A stretch of 64,000 bases of DNA from Shewanella eurypsychrophilus (lineage in GTDB: Bacteria > Pseudomonadota > Gammaproteobacteria > Enterobacterales > Shewanellaceae), in assembly GCF_007004545.3 (NCBI RefSeq), contig NZ_CP045503.2:5706501-5770500 (forward strand). Reading direction: 5' to 3'. A program made the position numbers and the translations under genes. How positions within the stretch are numbered: the first letter of the stretch is position 1; each line of letters begins with the position of its first letter. The notes under the pieces were generated by a model. That model did not search any database, was not told the origin of the DNA, and worked only from the letters and a program-made list of their open reading frames with translations. Below are positions 1 through 7,639 of the stretch, in pieces.

Positions 1-1098
1 GTAAGCACGAGTGTTCGCGTTACCTACGTGATGCTGAGTACCACCCATACACCAAACAACGGTACCAGGACGGTTGTCAGCCATAAGCTTAGCCGCTTGA
101 TAAACATCAGCTTCACTTACGCCAGTAACATGTTCAACTTCTTTAGGTGGGAACTTCTTCGCTTCTTCGCGAATCGTTTCCATCTCAAAAACACGCTCTT
201 GGATAAAGGTCTTATCTTCCCAACCATTTTCAAAGATGTGCCAAAGCATACCGTAGATGAATGGGATATCAGTACCTGGGCGTAGTGCACAGTGCAGATC
301 TGAGTGAGCTGCTGTACGTGAGAAACGTGGATCAACAACGATAATTTTGGCGTTGTTTTTCTCTTTCGCTAACAGAATATGCTGCATAGCAACAGGATGC
401 GCTTCGGCCGGGTTAGCCCCGATGAAGAAGATTGCATTAGCATTCTGAATATCGTTGAAAGAGTTAGTTTGCGCACCGTAGCCCCAAGTGTTTGCAACAC
501 CGGCTACTGTGGTAGAGTGACAAATACGTGCTGAGTGATCGACGTTGTTGGTGCCCCACATAGCCGCAAATTTGCGGTACATGTAACAACCTTCGTTCGA
601 GAACTTCGCGCTACCCATAAAGTAAAGTGAATCAGGACCTGACTCTTTACGGATATTCAGCATCTGGTCGCCAACTTCGTTAAAAGCCTGCTCCCAAGAT
701 AGTTTCTTCCACTTGCCATCAACAAGTTTCATTGGGTATTTAAGACGCTTCTCACCGTGACCATGTTCACGAAGGGCTGCACCTTTTGCACAGTGGCCAC
801 CGCTGTTGAATGGGTGATCAAAGGCAGGCTCTTGACCTGTCCAAACACCATTCTGTACTTCAGCGTATAGACCACAACCTACCGCACAAGCACTACATAC
901 AGTACGCTTGATCTCGATAGGTGCATCATGTGGGACATCTTTGGCTTCAGCTCTACGCATCATGCCAGTACCCAAAAGTGAAGCTGCAGCAATACCACCA
1001 GATGTGATACCAGCATGTTTCATAAACTGACGACGGCTAATGCCTAGAGTCTTTTTCTCAACTTTAGGTGCCTCGTTAGATTTGCGAGTTAATTGCAT
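1..1098 (-). CDS. fdhA: Formate dehydrogenase catalytic subunit, first copy (partial, C-terminus outside window)
   Basis: This is the N-terminal 366 residues of a molybdopterin formate dehydrogenase large subunit; the frame is open to the left edge. It starts with a twin-arginine signal (ISRRQF near residues 20-25, then a Gly/Ala-rich stretch ending near AEA), so the folded enzyme is exported to the periplasm. A [4Fe-4S] motif follows (KRTVCSACAVGCG, then GGHCAKG). At the active-site position, in the segment ARICHSTTVAG, there is an ordinary cysteine, not selenocysteine. The enzyme would oxidise formate to CO2 and pass electrons to a ferredoxin-like subunit and a cytochrome b. A good AGGAG lies 10 bp before the ATG. 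It is closely similar to the complete copy at 3676-6525, with about three quarters of residues alike by eye, and like that copy it follows a small TAT gene. Its own fdhB and fdhC are presumably beyond the edge. Confidence 0.95.
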   Translation of the reverse strand, partial: MQLTRKSNEAPKVEKKTLGISRRQFMKHAGITSGGIAAASLLGTGMMRRAEAKDVPHDAPIEIKRTVCSACAVGCGLYAEVQNGVWTGQEPAFDHPFNSGGHCAKGAALREHGHGEKRLKYPMKLVDGKWKKLSWEQAFNEVGDQMLNIRKESGPDSLYFMGSAKFSNEGCYMYRKFAAMWGTNNVDHSARICHSTTVAGVANTWGYGAQTNSFNDIQNANAIFFIGANPAEAHPVAMQHILLAKEKNNAKIIVVDPRFSRTAAHSDLHCALRPGTDIPFIYGMLWHIFENGWEDKTFIQERVFEMETIREEAKKFPPKEVEHVTGVSEADVYQAAKLMADNRPGTVVWCMGGTQHHVGNANTRAY

Positions 1099-1115
1099 CG
1101 CTCGAATTCTCCTAA

Positions 1116-1313
1116 TTAGCTACGCAAGCTATTGTAATAACTGCGAATATGTGCAGTCTCATGGTAGCCATCAGCACTTTTAGTGCTTACAGTGCTCTCT
1201 GTTGCTTGAGCTGCGCTGATACCAGTAGCGGCAAGTGCGGCTGTCGCCGTGCCACCAATAGTCAGTGCTTTCAGCAAAGATCTGCGATTCAGATCAGGCT
1301 GTTGCTTCTTCAT
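1116..1313 (-). CDS. fdhX: Formate dehydrogenase region TAT-target peptide, first copy
   Basis: A 65-residue protein with an N-terminal twin-arginine motif (NRRSLLKAL, residues 9-17) and a hydrophobic Ala/Gly stretch. Its short hydrophilic tail carries YHETAHIRSYYNSLR, almost identical to the tail of the paralogue at 6589-6789. Small TAT-targeted proteins of this type (TIGRFAM formate dehydrogenase region TAT target) are found directly upstream of formate dehydrogenase large subunits; the name FdhX is used for them. The biochemical role is not established, but a small membrane-anchored or assembly partner is a reasonable inference. The gene ends 17 bp before fdhA and has a perfect AGGAG ahead of its ATG. 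Confidence 0.85.
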   Translation of the reverse strand: MKKQQPDLNRRSLLKALTIGGTATAALAATGISAAQATESTVSTKSADGYHETAHIRSYYNSLRS

Positions 1314-1706
1314 TCTTACTCCTAGAAAGGAATCGTTAAATAATATGAATGATTCAAAATCAAAATTAGAATCAAAACCGCAATTAACTAGTCGTTAACA
1401 TTTGATGCGGAATCGAACAAAAATATTTCTATCTTAAAACATCCAGTAAATAGCCCCGGCAATATAGGCAAAGCAGAGACAGAAAAGATTGATCTAAGTC
1501 GATGTAGCACAGTTGAAAATCAGTGTTAATCGACAAATTGTTAAGCCTGTCAAACTTATTAAAACTCTGTGAACTCATTTTCATGCTGAATTTAGCTAAA
1601 AACCAACATAAAAATGTAACGAGTTTGTATCAGCTAACGTGTTGAAACCGTGTGCCTTTTGATAATAGTTATCAATTGCCAAAAGGCTAATAAATGGATG
1701 ATTGAA
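1314..1706. other. Gene-free upstream region of the first fdhX-fdhA unit
   Basis: About 390 bp with no plausible reading frame. It is AT-rich and, read leftwards, should hold the promoter of the first fdhX-fdhA unit, because a terminator (1911-1937) separates this unit from the upstream fdhC. I could not choose a convincing -35/-10 pair or a named regulator site by eye. Confidence 0.5.
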
Positions 1707-1860
1707 GTGCGAGGTGCGAGGTGCGAGGTGCGAGGTGCGAGGTGCGAGGTGCGAGGTGCGAGGTGCGAGGTGCGAGGTGCGAGGTGCGAGGTGCGAGGTG
1801 CGAGGTGCGAGGTGCGAGGTGCGAGGTGCGAGGTGCGAGGTGCGAGGTGCGAGGTGCGAG
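1707..1860. repeat. Perfect 7-bp tandem repeat, GTGCGAG x 22
   Basis: The heptamer GTGCGAG is repeated 22 times in 154 bp without a mismatch. The array is flanked by direct copies of ATGATTGA (1698-1705 and 1864-1871). Because 7 is not a multiple of 3, all frames read as repeats of a 7-residue peptide (GARCEVR on the plus strand, APRTSHL on the minus strand). These frames have no ribosome binding site and no non-repeat body, so I do not call them genes. Perfect identity suggests recent slippage expansion, making this a likely length-variable locus. Confidence 0.97.
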
Positions 1861-1899
1861 GCAATGATTGAGCCAAGAGAAGATCGAAAGCAAGTAAAT

Positions 1900-1937
1900 A
1901 AAATAAAAAAGCCTCAGTGAACTTAATCGACTGAGGC
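1900..1937 (-). terminator. Rho-independent terminator of the fdhXABC operon
   Basis: Arms GCCTCAGT (1911-1918) and ACTGAGGC (1930-1937) form an 8-bp stem with an 11-nt loop. Read leftwards the stem is followed by a run of six T and further T-rich DNA; read rightwards it is followed by AG and five T, so it could work both ways. It lies just past the fdhC stop codon and separates the two formate dehydrogenase units. Confidence 0.8.
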
Positions 1938-1949
1938 AGTTTTTGTGAT

Positions 1950-1989
1950 CCTAGGAACTAGAGCCTAGTACCCAGAGACTTAGAGCTAA
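1950..1989. repeat. Degenerate CTAGGNN heptamer cluster (locus A)
   Basis: Successive 7-bp units CTAGGAA, CTAGAGC, CTAGTAC, CCAGAGA, CTTAGAG. The cluster runs into the fdhC stop codon. It is one of six or seven such clusters in the window, mostly at gene ends. Confidence 0.7.
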
Positions 1990-3005
1990 TCTTTATACTC
2001 TAAAGTACCATTCTCTTTGATCTCATCGAACCAGAGGTTGTGGTGCTGTACGGCCCAAGTTTCATCACAGTAGCCTGAAACCATACACTCCATACCACCT
2101 TCACTCAGTACTGTCGCCATCCAAATATGCACGATAGTAAAGGCGATAATGATGATCGCACTGGCTGCATGTACTAGCAGTGCCAGCATAGATGCTTCAC
2201 GGGGAAGATCCAAACCAGGCAGAACCAACATGATGCCAGAGATACTGATAAACAGTCCGAACACAGTTAAGGTCCAAAACCACATCTTCTCACCAGCGTT
2301 GGCAAAACCACTATCTGGGTGCTTACCCTTAAATGGTCCAAAGTTGATGTAACCACCAACCACGAGGAACCACTTAAGATCGTACATCTTAAATGTCTGC
2401 AGAGGCATCCACTTAACGACACACAATATCCAGGCACCAATAAAGATAGGGCCGACATAATCATGGATAAACTTACTGGCATTGATCAATGCAGCCCACA
2501 CACCTTCACCCACATAGGGCTGAATAATGTGTTTACCTGTCATGATACTGATACCCGTTAAGATCAGCGTAAGGCATGATATCGCTAAGACCCAATGGAT
2601 CCACAGGTCGGCTTTAGACCAACGCAGTACCATTTTGCCAGAGAATCCACCGTGTAACTTAGATGGACCATTAACAAAATAGAAAATAACGAAAGCAACA
2701 AATACACCTAATACTGCTAAGGCCATCGCAGGAGTCAGATAATTATTTTTAATATCTTTCCCTTGATTGCCCGCAACATTAATCAGCACATTAGCTTCAA
2801 CACCTTGCGCCGTAGTGAAACCTGAGTCTCCTGCTTTTACAGCACGCCACAGATCAGCGTCGCTGGTTTTTGCATTGGCCATCTGCTGGCTAGTCTGATC
2901 ATCGGCAGCAATTGCTGTCGAGCTCATACCTAAACCTAAGGTCAACACTAGAGGTAAAACCAACAAAGCAAACAGGCTACGCAGTGATTTTAATAACATA
3001 GTCAC
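1986..3005 (-). CDS. fdhC: Formate dehydrogenase cytochrome b subunit (gamma)
   Basis: A 339-residue membrane subunit that takes electrons from the iron-sulfur subunit through b-type haem and passes them to quinone. It has an N-terminal signal-like segment (residues about 8-33), a periplasmic stretch, and then about five membrane segments. Candidate haem-ligand histidines lie in DLWIHWVLA and in the last two helices (LLVHAASA and FTIVHIWMA). It matches the FdnI/FdoI-type family but with the longer N-terminus usual in Shewanella. It is the last gene of fdhX-fdhA-fdhB-fdhC, 52 bp after fdhB, and is followed by a terminator. Confidence 0.94.
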   Translation of the reverse strand: MTMLLKSLRSLFALLVLPLVLTLGLGMSSTAIAADDQTSQQMANAKTSDADLWRAVKAGDSGFTTAQGVEANVLINVAGNQGKDIKNNYLTPAMALAVLGVFVAFVIFYFVNGPSKLHGGFSGKMVLRWSKADLWIHWVLAISCLTLILTGISIMTGKHIIQPYVGEGVWAALINASKFIHDYVGPIFIGAWILCVVKWMPLQTFKMYDLKWFLVVGGYINFGPFKGKHPDSGFANAGEKMWFWTLTVFGLFISISGIMLVLPGLDLPREASMLALLVHAASAIIIIAFTIVHIWMATVLSEGGMECMVSGYCDETWAVQHHNLWFDEIKENGTLEYKD

Positions 3006-3057
3006 TCCTTATGGGACTAATAATGAGCTGTGAGCAGGACTCACAGCTCTATTCGTC

Positions 3058-3648
3058 CTATACGCCAGTCTTTGGGGTGTAACCCCAAATGCCGCCAGGA
3101 TTACCACGAGATGCAGTACGTTCACGATAGATATCAGATACTACACCAGCATCACCAGCAAGCAGTGCCTTGGTCGCACACAGCTCAGCACACATAGGTA
3201 ACTTACCTTCTGCGATACGGTTAGAACCGTATTTCTGGCGTTCTGCATCTGAATGGTTCTCTTCTGGGCCACCGGCACAGAAAGTACACTTATCCATCTT
3301 ACCGCGGCTACCAAAAGCACCCTGTTTAGGGAACTGAGGTGCACCAAATGGACAAGCATATAGACAGTAACCACAACCGATACAAGTATCTTTGTTATGA
3401 AGTACTATGCCGTCTTCAGTACGGTAGAAACAATCAGCAGGACAAACAGCCTGACAAGGTGCATCGGTACAGTGCATACATGCCACTGAGATAGATGCTT
3501 CACCTGGCTCTCCATCGTTAATTGTCACTACGCGGCGACGTTGAATTCCCCACTCAAGAGCGGAATCGTTTTCGTTCTTACAAGCTGTGACGCAACCGTT
3601 ACACTCGATGCAGCGTTTGGTGTCACACAAAAATTTCATGACTGCCAT
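3058..3648 (-). CDS. fdhB: Formate dehydrogenase iron-sulfur subunit (beta)
   Basis: A 196-residue ferredoxin-like electron-transfer subunit. It has four cysteine groups: CDTKRCIECNGCVTAC near the start, CMHCTDAPCQAVC near 57-69, CIGCGYCLYACPFG near 88-101, and a C-terminal set including KCTFC and CAELC. These would bind four [4Fe-4S] clusters linking FdhA to cytochrome b FdhC. There is no signal peptide, as expected if it is carried across the membrane with TAT-tagged FdhA. It lies 27 bp after fdhA in the operon. The length is typical of the short Shewanella/Campylobacter type, which lacks the C-terminal membrane helix of E. coli FdnH. Confidence 0.95.
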   Translation of the reverse strand: MAVMKFLCDTKRCIECNGCVTACKNENDSALEWGIQRRRVVTINDGEPGEASISVACMHCTDAPCQAVCPADCFYRTEDGIVLHNKDTCIGCGYCLYACPFGAPQFPKQGAFGSRGKMDKCTFCAGGPEENHSDAERQKYGSNRIAEGKLPMCAELCATKALLAGDAGVVSDIYRERTASRGNPGGIWGYTPKTGV

Positions 3649-3675
3649 AATGGCTTATCTCCTCATCAAGTTAAG

Positions 3676-6525
3676 TTAGGCTTTAGTGATCTGGCAAAGT
3701 GATGCTTTTGTTTCTTGCATCTGCGTTACCACATCATAACCGTAGGTCAGTACTGTGTTGGCTGATTCGCCAATAACGTAAGGTACTGTACCTTTAGGGT
3801 AATTCTTCTCTAGGCTTTCACCTTCGAATACACCAGCGAAATGGTATGGCATGAAGCACTCACCATTAATGACGCGTGGAGTTACCATAGCCTTAACTTT
3901 AATCTTGGCACCTTCAGGACTGTGAACCCAAACATCGTCGCCATCACGTAAACCGCGGTCAGCAGCATCACCTGGGCTGATCTCGATAAACATCTCTTGC
4001 TGAAGCTCAGCAAGCCAAGGGTTAGAGCGGGTCTCTTCACCACCACCTTCATATTCCACTAGACGACCAGAGGTCAGTGCAATAGGGAAGTCTTTGGCGA
4101 AGTCCTTTTCCTGAATAGTTCTATACAGGGTAGGAAGACGTGCAACCATACGATCTTCGTAAGTTGGATACTTAGAGACCAAATCGCGACGTGGCGTATA
4201 AAGCGGCTCACGGTGCAATGGGATATCATCAGGGAAGTTCCAAACGATACAACGTGCTTTGGCGTTACCGTAAGGCATACAGCCATGTGCAATCGCTACG
4301 CGCTGGATACCACCAGAGATGTCTGTCTTCCAGTTTTTACCATCAGCATGCTTCTTCTCTTCAGCTGTAAGGTCATCCCACCAGCCAAGTTGCTTAAGCA
4401 TATCAGCGGTAAACTCTGGGTAACCATCTTGAATCTCACTGCCTTTAGAGTAAGAACCTTCAGCCAGAATATTGTTACCGTTGTGTTCAACACCGTAACG
4501 AGCACGGAAGTTACCACCACCGTTCTTCACTTCACGACCTGTGCGGTAGAGGATTTGAGAACCTGGATGCTTCATCTCAGGTGTTCCCCAACAAGGCCAA
4601 GGTAGACCATAGGTCTCGCCTTTAGCTGGACCGCCTGGCGCTTCGAGTGAGTTAATATCGAAGGTGCCCCAGTTTTCCTGGTGCATCTTCAAACGCTCTG
4701 GGCTTTGGCCTGTGTAACCAATAGTCCACATACCACGGTTGAATTCGCGGGTCATATCTTCGATCAACGGCTCATCGCCATTTACCTTGATATGCTTACA
4801 GAACTCTTTCTCAATGCCCCATTTCTTCGCCAGCTTGTACATGATGACGTGATCAGGCTTAGATTCGAACAATGGTTCGATAACCTGTGAACGCCACTGT
4901 AGTGAACGGTTTGAAGCAGAAATAGAACCATAAGTTTCGAACTGAGTAGCAGCAGGAAGCAGATATACACCGTCTGTACGCGTGTGCATAACACCCGCCA
5001 TTGTTGGGTATGGATCGACAACCACTACCGTGTCCATCTTATCCAGTGCTTCACGCACTTCACGACCACGAGTCTCAGTGTTGACCGATTGTCCCCAGAA
5101 GAACGCCATACGAATATTGTCTTTCTGAGCAATCTTAGACTTGTCTTCTAGTACACCATCATGCCAGCGAGAACATGGAATACCGGTTGAGTTCATCGGA
5201 ACCTGACCTAGATGTTCTTCTTGGTCGAAACGGTTCTTAACCCACTCGTAATCCAGATCCCATACATTACACCAGTGCTTCCAAGAACCAGTCTTAAGAC
5301 CGTAATAACCAGGTAAGGTATCAAATAGCAGACCGAAATCGGTTGCGCCCTGTACGTTATCGTGACCACGGAAGATGTTAGTACCACCACCAGACACACC
5401 CATGTTACCTAGAGCAAGCTGAAGGATACAGTAGGCACGAGTGTTGGCATTACCGACGTGATGCTGAGTACCACCCATACACCAAACAACGGTACCAGGC
5501 TTAGTTTCAGCAAGCATCTTAGCGACGCGGCGCATCTGAGCACCAGGTACGCCAGCTACATGCTCAACTTCTGCTGGAGTCCATTTTGCGACCTCTTCAC
5601 GGATTCTTTCCATGCCGTATACACGTTGGTCGATAAAGGTTTGATCTTCCCACTTGTTTTCGAATATATGCCAAAGTAGACCATAGATATAAGGAATATC
5701 TGTACCTGGGCGAATATGCACGTACTCATCAGACTTAGCTGCTGTACGGGTGAAACGTGGATCAACAACGATGATTTTCGCACCGCGTTCTTTACCTTCT
5801 AAAATATGCTGCATCGCAACAGGGTGAGCTTCACATGGGTTAGACCCAATGAACATCATTACCTTAGAGTTACGCATATCGTTGAAAGAGTTAGTTTGCG
5901 CACCATAGCCCCAAGTGTTTGCAACACCGGCTACAGTGGTAGAGTGACAGATTCGAGCTGAGTGATCGATATTGTTAGTACCCCACATCGCTGCGAATTT
6001 ACGGTACATGTAAGCTTGCTCGTTTGAGAACTTAGCACTACCCATGAAGAATACCGAATCAGGACCAGATTCCTTGCGGATCTGCAATGCCTTATCGCCT
6101 ACTTCTTCAATCGCTTGATCCCAAGAGATCTTCTTCCACTTGCCGCCTTCCAGCTTCATTGGATATTTAAGACGCTTCTCACCATGACCGTGCTCACGTA
6201 GTGAAGCACCTTTCGCACAGTGACCACCAGCGTTAAATGGGTGATCGAATGCAGGCTCTTGTCCTGTCCACACACCATTTTGAACTTCAGCATAGATACC
6301 ACAACCCACTGAACAGTGAGAACAAATAGTACGCTTTACTTCAGTCGGTGCATTATGAGGCACCTCTTTAGCTTCAGCTTTACGCATCATACCTGCGCCA
6401 AGCATTGATACCGCTGCAATTCCACCAGTTGCAAGACCTGCAGACTGAAGGAACTGACGACGGTTTAGACCTAAGGCTGGCTTGCTAGCCGTTTTTACCT
6501 GGCCTGTATTGCGAGTTAGTCGCAT
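3676..6525 (-). CDS. fdhA: Formate dehydrogenase catalytic subunit, second copy (complete)
   Basis: A 949-residue Mo/W-bis-MGD enzyme oxidising formate to CO2 in the periplasm. The start is the ATG with AGGAG 6 bp upstream; the GTG one codon earlier is unlikely. There is a twin-arginine signal (NRRQFLQ, residues 21-27) and a [4Fe-4S] motif with C68, C71, C75 and C103. Cys193, in ARICHSTTVAG, stands at the position of selenocysteine in E. coli FdnG, so this is the cysteine form. The C-terminal molybdopterin dinucleotide-binding domain occupies roughly 790-949. It is preceded by fdhX and followed by fdhB and fdhC. The first copy at the left edge is a close paralogue. Confidence 0.96.
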   Translation of the reverse strand: MRLTRNTGQVKTASKPALGLNRRQFLQSAGLATGGIAAVSMLGAGMMRKAEAKEVPHNAPTEVKRTICSHCSVGCGIYAEVQNGVWTGQEPAFDHPFNAGGHCAKGASLREHGHGEKRLKYPMKLEGGKWKKISWDQAIEEVGDKALQIRKESGPDSVFFMGSAKFSNEQAYMYRKFAAMWGTNNIDHSARICHSTTVAGVANTWGYGAQTNSFNDMRNSKVMMFIGSNPCEAHPVAMQHILEGKERGAKIIVVDPRFTRTAAKSDEYVHIRPGTDIPYIYGLLWHIFENKWEDQTFIDQRVYGMERIREEVAKWTPAEVEHVAGVPGAQMRRVAKMLAETKPGTVVWCMGGTQHHVGNANTRAYCILQLALGNMGVSGGGTNIFRGHDNVQGATDFGLLFDTLPGYYGLKTGSWKHWCNVWDLDYEWVKNRFDQEEHLGQVPMNSTGIPCSRWHDGVLEDKSKIAQKDNIRMAFFWGQSVNTETRGREVREALDKMDTVVVVDPYPTMAGVMHTRTDGVYLLPAATQFETYGSISASNRSLQWRSQVIEPLFESKPDHVIMYKLAKKWGIEKEFCKHIKVNGDEPLIEDMTREFNRGMWTIGYTGQSPERLKMHQENWGTFDINSLEAPGGPAKGETYGLPWPCWGTPEMKHPGSQILYRTGREVKNGGGNFRARYGVEHNGNNILAEGSYSKGSEIQDGYPEFTADMLKQLGWWDDLTAEEKKHADGKNWKTDISGGIQRVAIAHGCMPYGNAKARCIVWNFPDDIPLHREPLYTPRRDLVSKYPTYEDRMVARLPTLYRTIQEKDFAKDFPIALTSGRLVEYEGGGEETRSNPWLAELQQEMFIEISPGDAADRGLRDGDDVWVHSPEGAKIKVKAMVTPRVINGECFMPYHFAGVFEGESLEKNYPKGTVPYVIGESANTVLTYGYDVVTQMQETKASLCQITKA

Positions 6526-6588
6526 CACACACTCCTAATCTTATTGATTTAATATTGATAAATTATTTATCAGATCAAAAAGCTACTA

Positions 6589-6789
6589 TTACTTACCACG
6601 CAAAGATGCGTAGTAGCTGCGTACATGGTCAGTCTCTTGGTAGCCGTCATTTTTAGCTGTAGTAGGTACTACATCCGCTGATGCCGCTAGCGCTTGACCA
6701 CTGACAGTAGCAACTGCTCCAGCCGCACTACCTACTGCTAAAGCCTTTAGCAATTGGCGACGACCCATATCGGAAGCTTGCTTCTTCAT
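6589..6789 (-). CDS. fdhX: Formate dehydrogenase region TAT-target peptide, second copy
   Basis: A 66-residue protein with the TAT motif GRRQLLKAL (residues 9-17), an Ala/Gly-rich hydrophobic stretch, and the tail GYQETDHVRSYYASLRGK. The tail matches that of the paralogue at 1116-1313, so it is the conserved part. The gene sits 63 bp before fdhA with its own ribosome binding site. Pairing one copy with each fdhA argues for a dedicated partner or assembly role; the mechanism is unknown. Confidence 0.86.
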   Translation of the reverse strand: MKKQASDMGRRQLLKALAVGSAAGAVATVSGQALAASADVVPTTAKNDGYQETDHVRSYYASLRGK

Positions 6790-6942
6790 AGTGTCTCCTA
6801 GTTTTCACTCGGTGTTTAAATTTGGGTCAACAATTTGATGACCCGACTATTTTTGAAGTTTGACCTTCAGTTTTCTTGTCTATCCGCTCGACATATTGAC
6901 ACTCGAGCAGACTGACATGATTTAGTGACTCAAACTCGCAGC

Positions 6943-7629
6943 TTACGACGCGAGTTCTTGCTTGCTAGATTCAACTTCACTCTTTTCCACTTCAGTGTTT
7001 ACCGCCTCAGAACCAGGACAATTAACAGGAATATCTAGCTGTAACTGTTCAAATTCGTTAGCTTCTGCCTCAAAGAAGGCTTTCGCTAACTGGGCAACTG
7101 TCGCATAAAATGCCGCACTGGGTGTGTCGGCTAATGTGGTGCAGAAACGTGCTATCCAGCTACTGATATGACGCTGATAAAAACCAAGCTGACGATAGCC
7201 AGGCGCTTCAAGGATCAAACAGCCCATCACTTCACAAAGTGCAGCAACATGATCTTCAGGCTCTTTGACATTCTCTTCGCGTTCGAAACCAAGCTGCATC
7301 AGGTCCTGACGCAACATAGCCAGCGGCTTATCCATCAATGAACCTGTCATAAACCAGCTGGCATACGGCATAATTTCACCGCTACCTACACCGTAGAAGA
7401 TATTGAAATATTCCTCTTCTAACTGTGCACTCGTGAATTGATTTGAGGCTAGCTTGATCGCTGACCACGCCTTGGTCATCTCGCTAGCGTCACTGACATC
7501 CAGTTCAAGGTTGGCAAGAAACTGCAATAACTCTGCGCTTGGTTGGCTACGTAGTAGCGCAGCCAATAGCTGATAGATGTCGGCTCTTAACTGATCGTTT
7601 TCTGATACTTCTCTTACTAATTCGGTCAT
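6943..7629 (-). CDS. TorD/DmsD-type molybdoenzyme chaperone
   Basis: A 228-residue all-helical cytoplasmic protein of the TorD family, which binds TAT signal peptides of molybdoenzymes and holds them until the cofactor is loaded. The core EEEYFNIFYGVGSGEIMPYASWF (split across residues about 81-103) matches the family pattern of E-Y-x-x-L-F followed by P-Y/P-C-x-S. The C-terminal tail is acidic and low in complexity. I chose the ATG at 7629 (AAGAG upstream); an upstream start at 7680 would overlap the ferredoxin gene by 41 bp and adds a non-conserved extension. Given its position, its client is most likely one or both FdhA proteins. Confidence 0.85.
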   Translation of the reverse strand: MTELVREVSENDQLRADIYQLLAALLRSQPSAELLQFLANLELDVSDASEMTKAWSAIKLASNQFTSAQLEEEYFNIFYGVGSGEIMPYASWFMTGSLMDKPLAMLRQDLMQLGFEREENVKEPEDHVAALCEVMGCLILEAPGYRQLGFYQRHISSWIARFCTTLADTPSAAFYATVAQLAKAFFEAEANEFEQLQLDIPVNCPGSEAVNTEVEKSEVESSKQELAS

Positions 7630-7639
7630 AGCTACACTC

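Noticed and set aside
520..560. Selenocysteine formate dehydrogenase
   Set aside because: The codon at the active-site position is TGT (Cys) in both fdhA copies, and no in-frame TGA interrupts either gene.
1707..1860. CRISPR array
   Set aside because: The unit is 7 bp with no spacers and no cas genes nearby.
1634..1920. Overlapping open frames coding for repeats such as GARCEVR and APRTSHL
   Set aside because: They are by-products of a 7-bp tandem repeat that is open in several frames on both strands, with no ribosome binding sites and no non-repeat domain.
4213..4605. A 130-codon plus-strand frame within fdhA
   Set aside because: Antisense to a strongly conserved catalytic domain, no ribosome binding site, no recognisable family.
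5458..5679. A plus-strand frame inside fdhA similar to one near position 28
   Set aside because: Both are antisense shadows of the two paralogous fdhA genes; their likeness only reflects the duplication of the sense gene.
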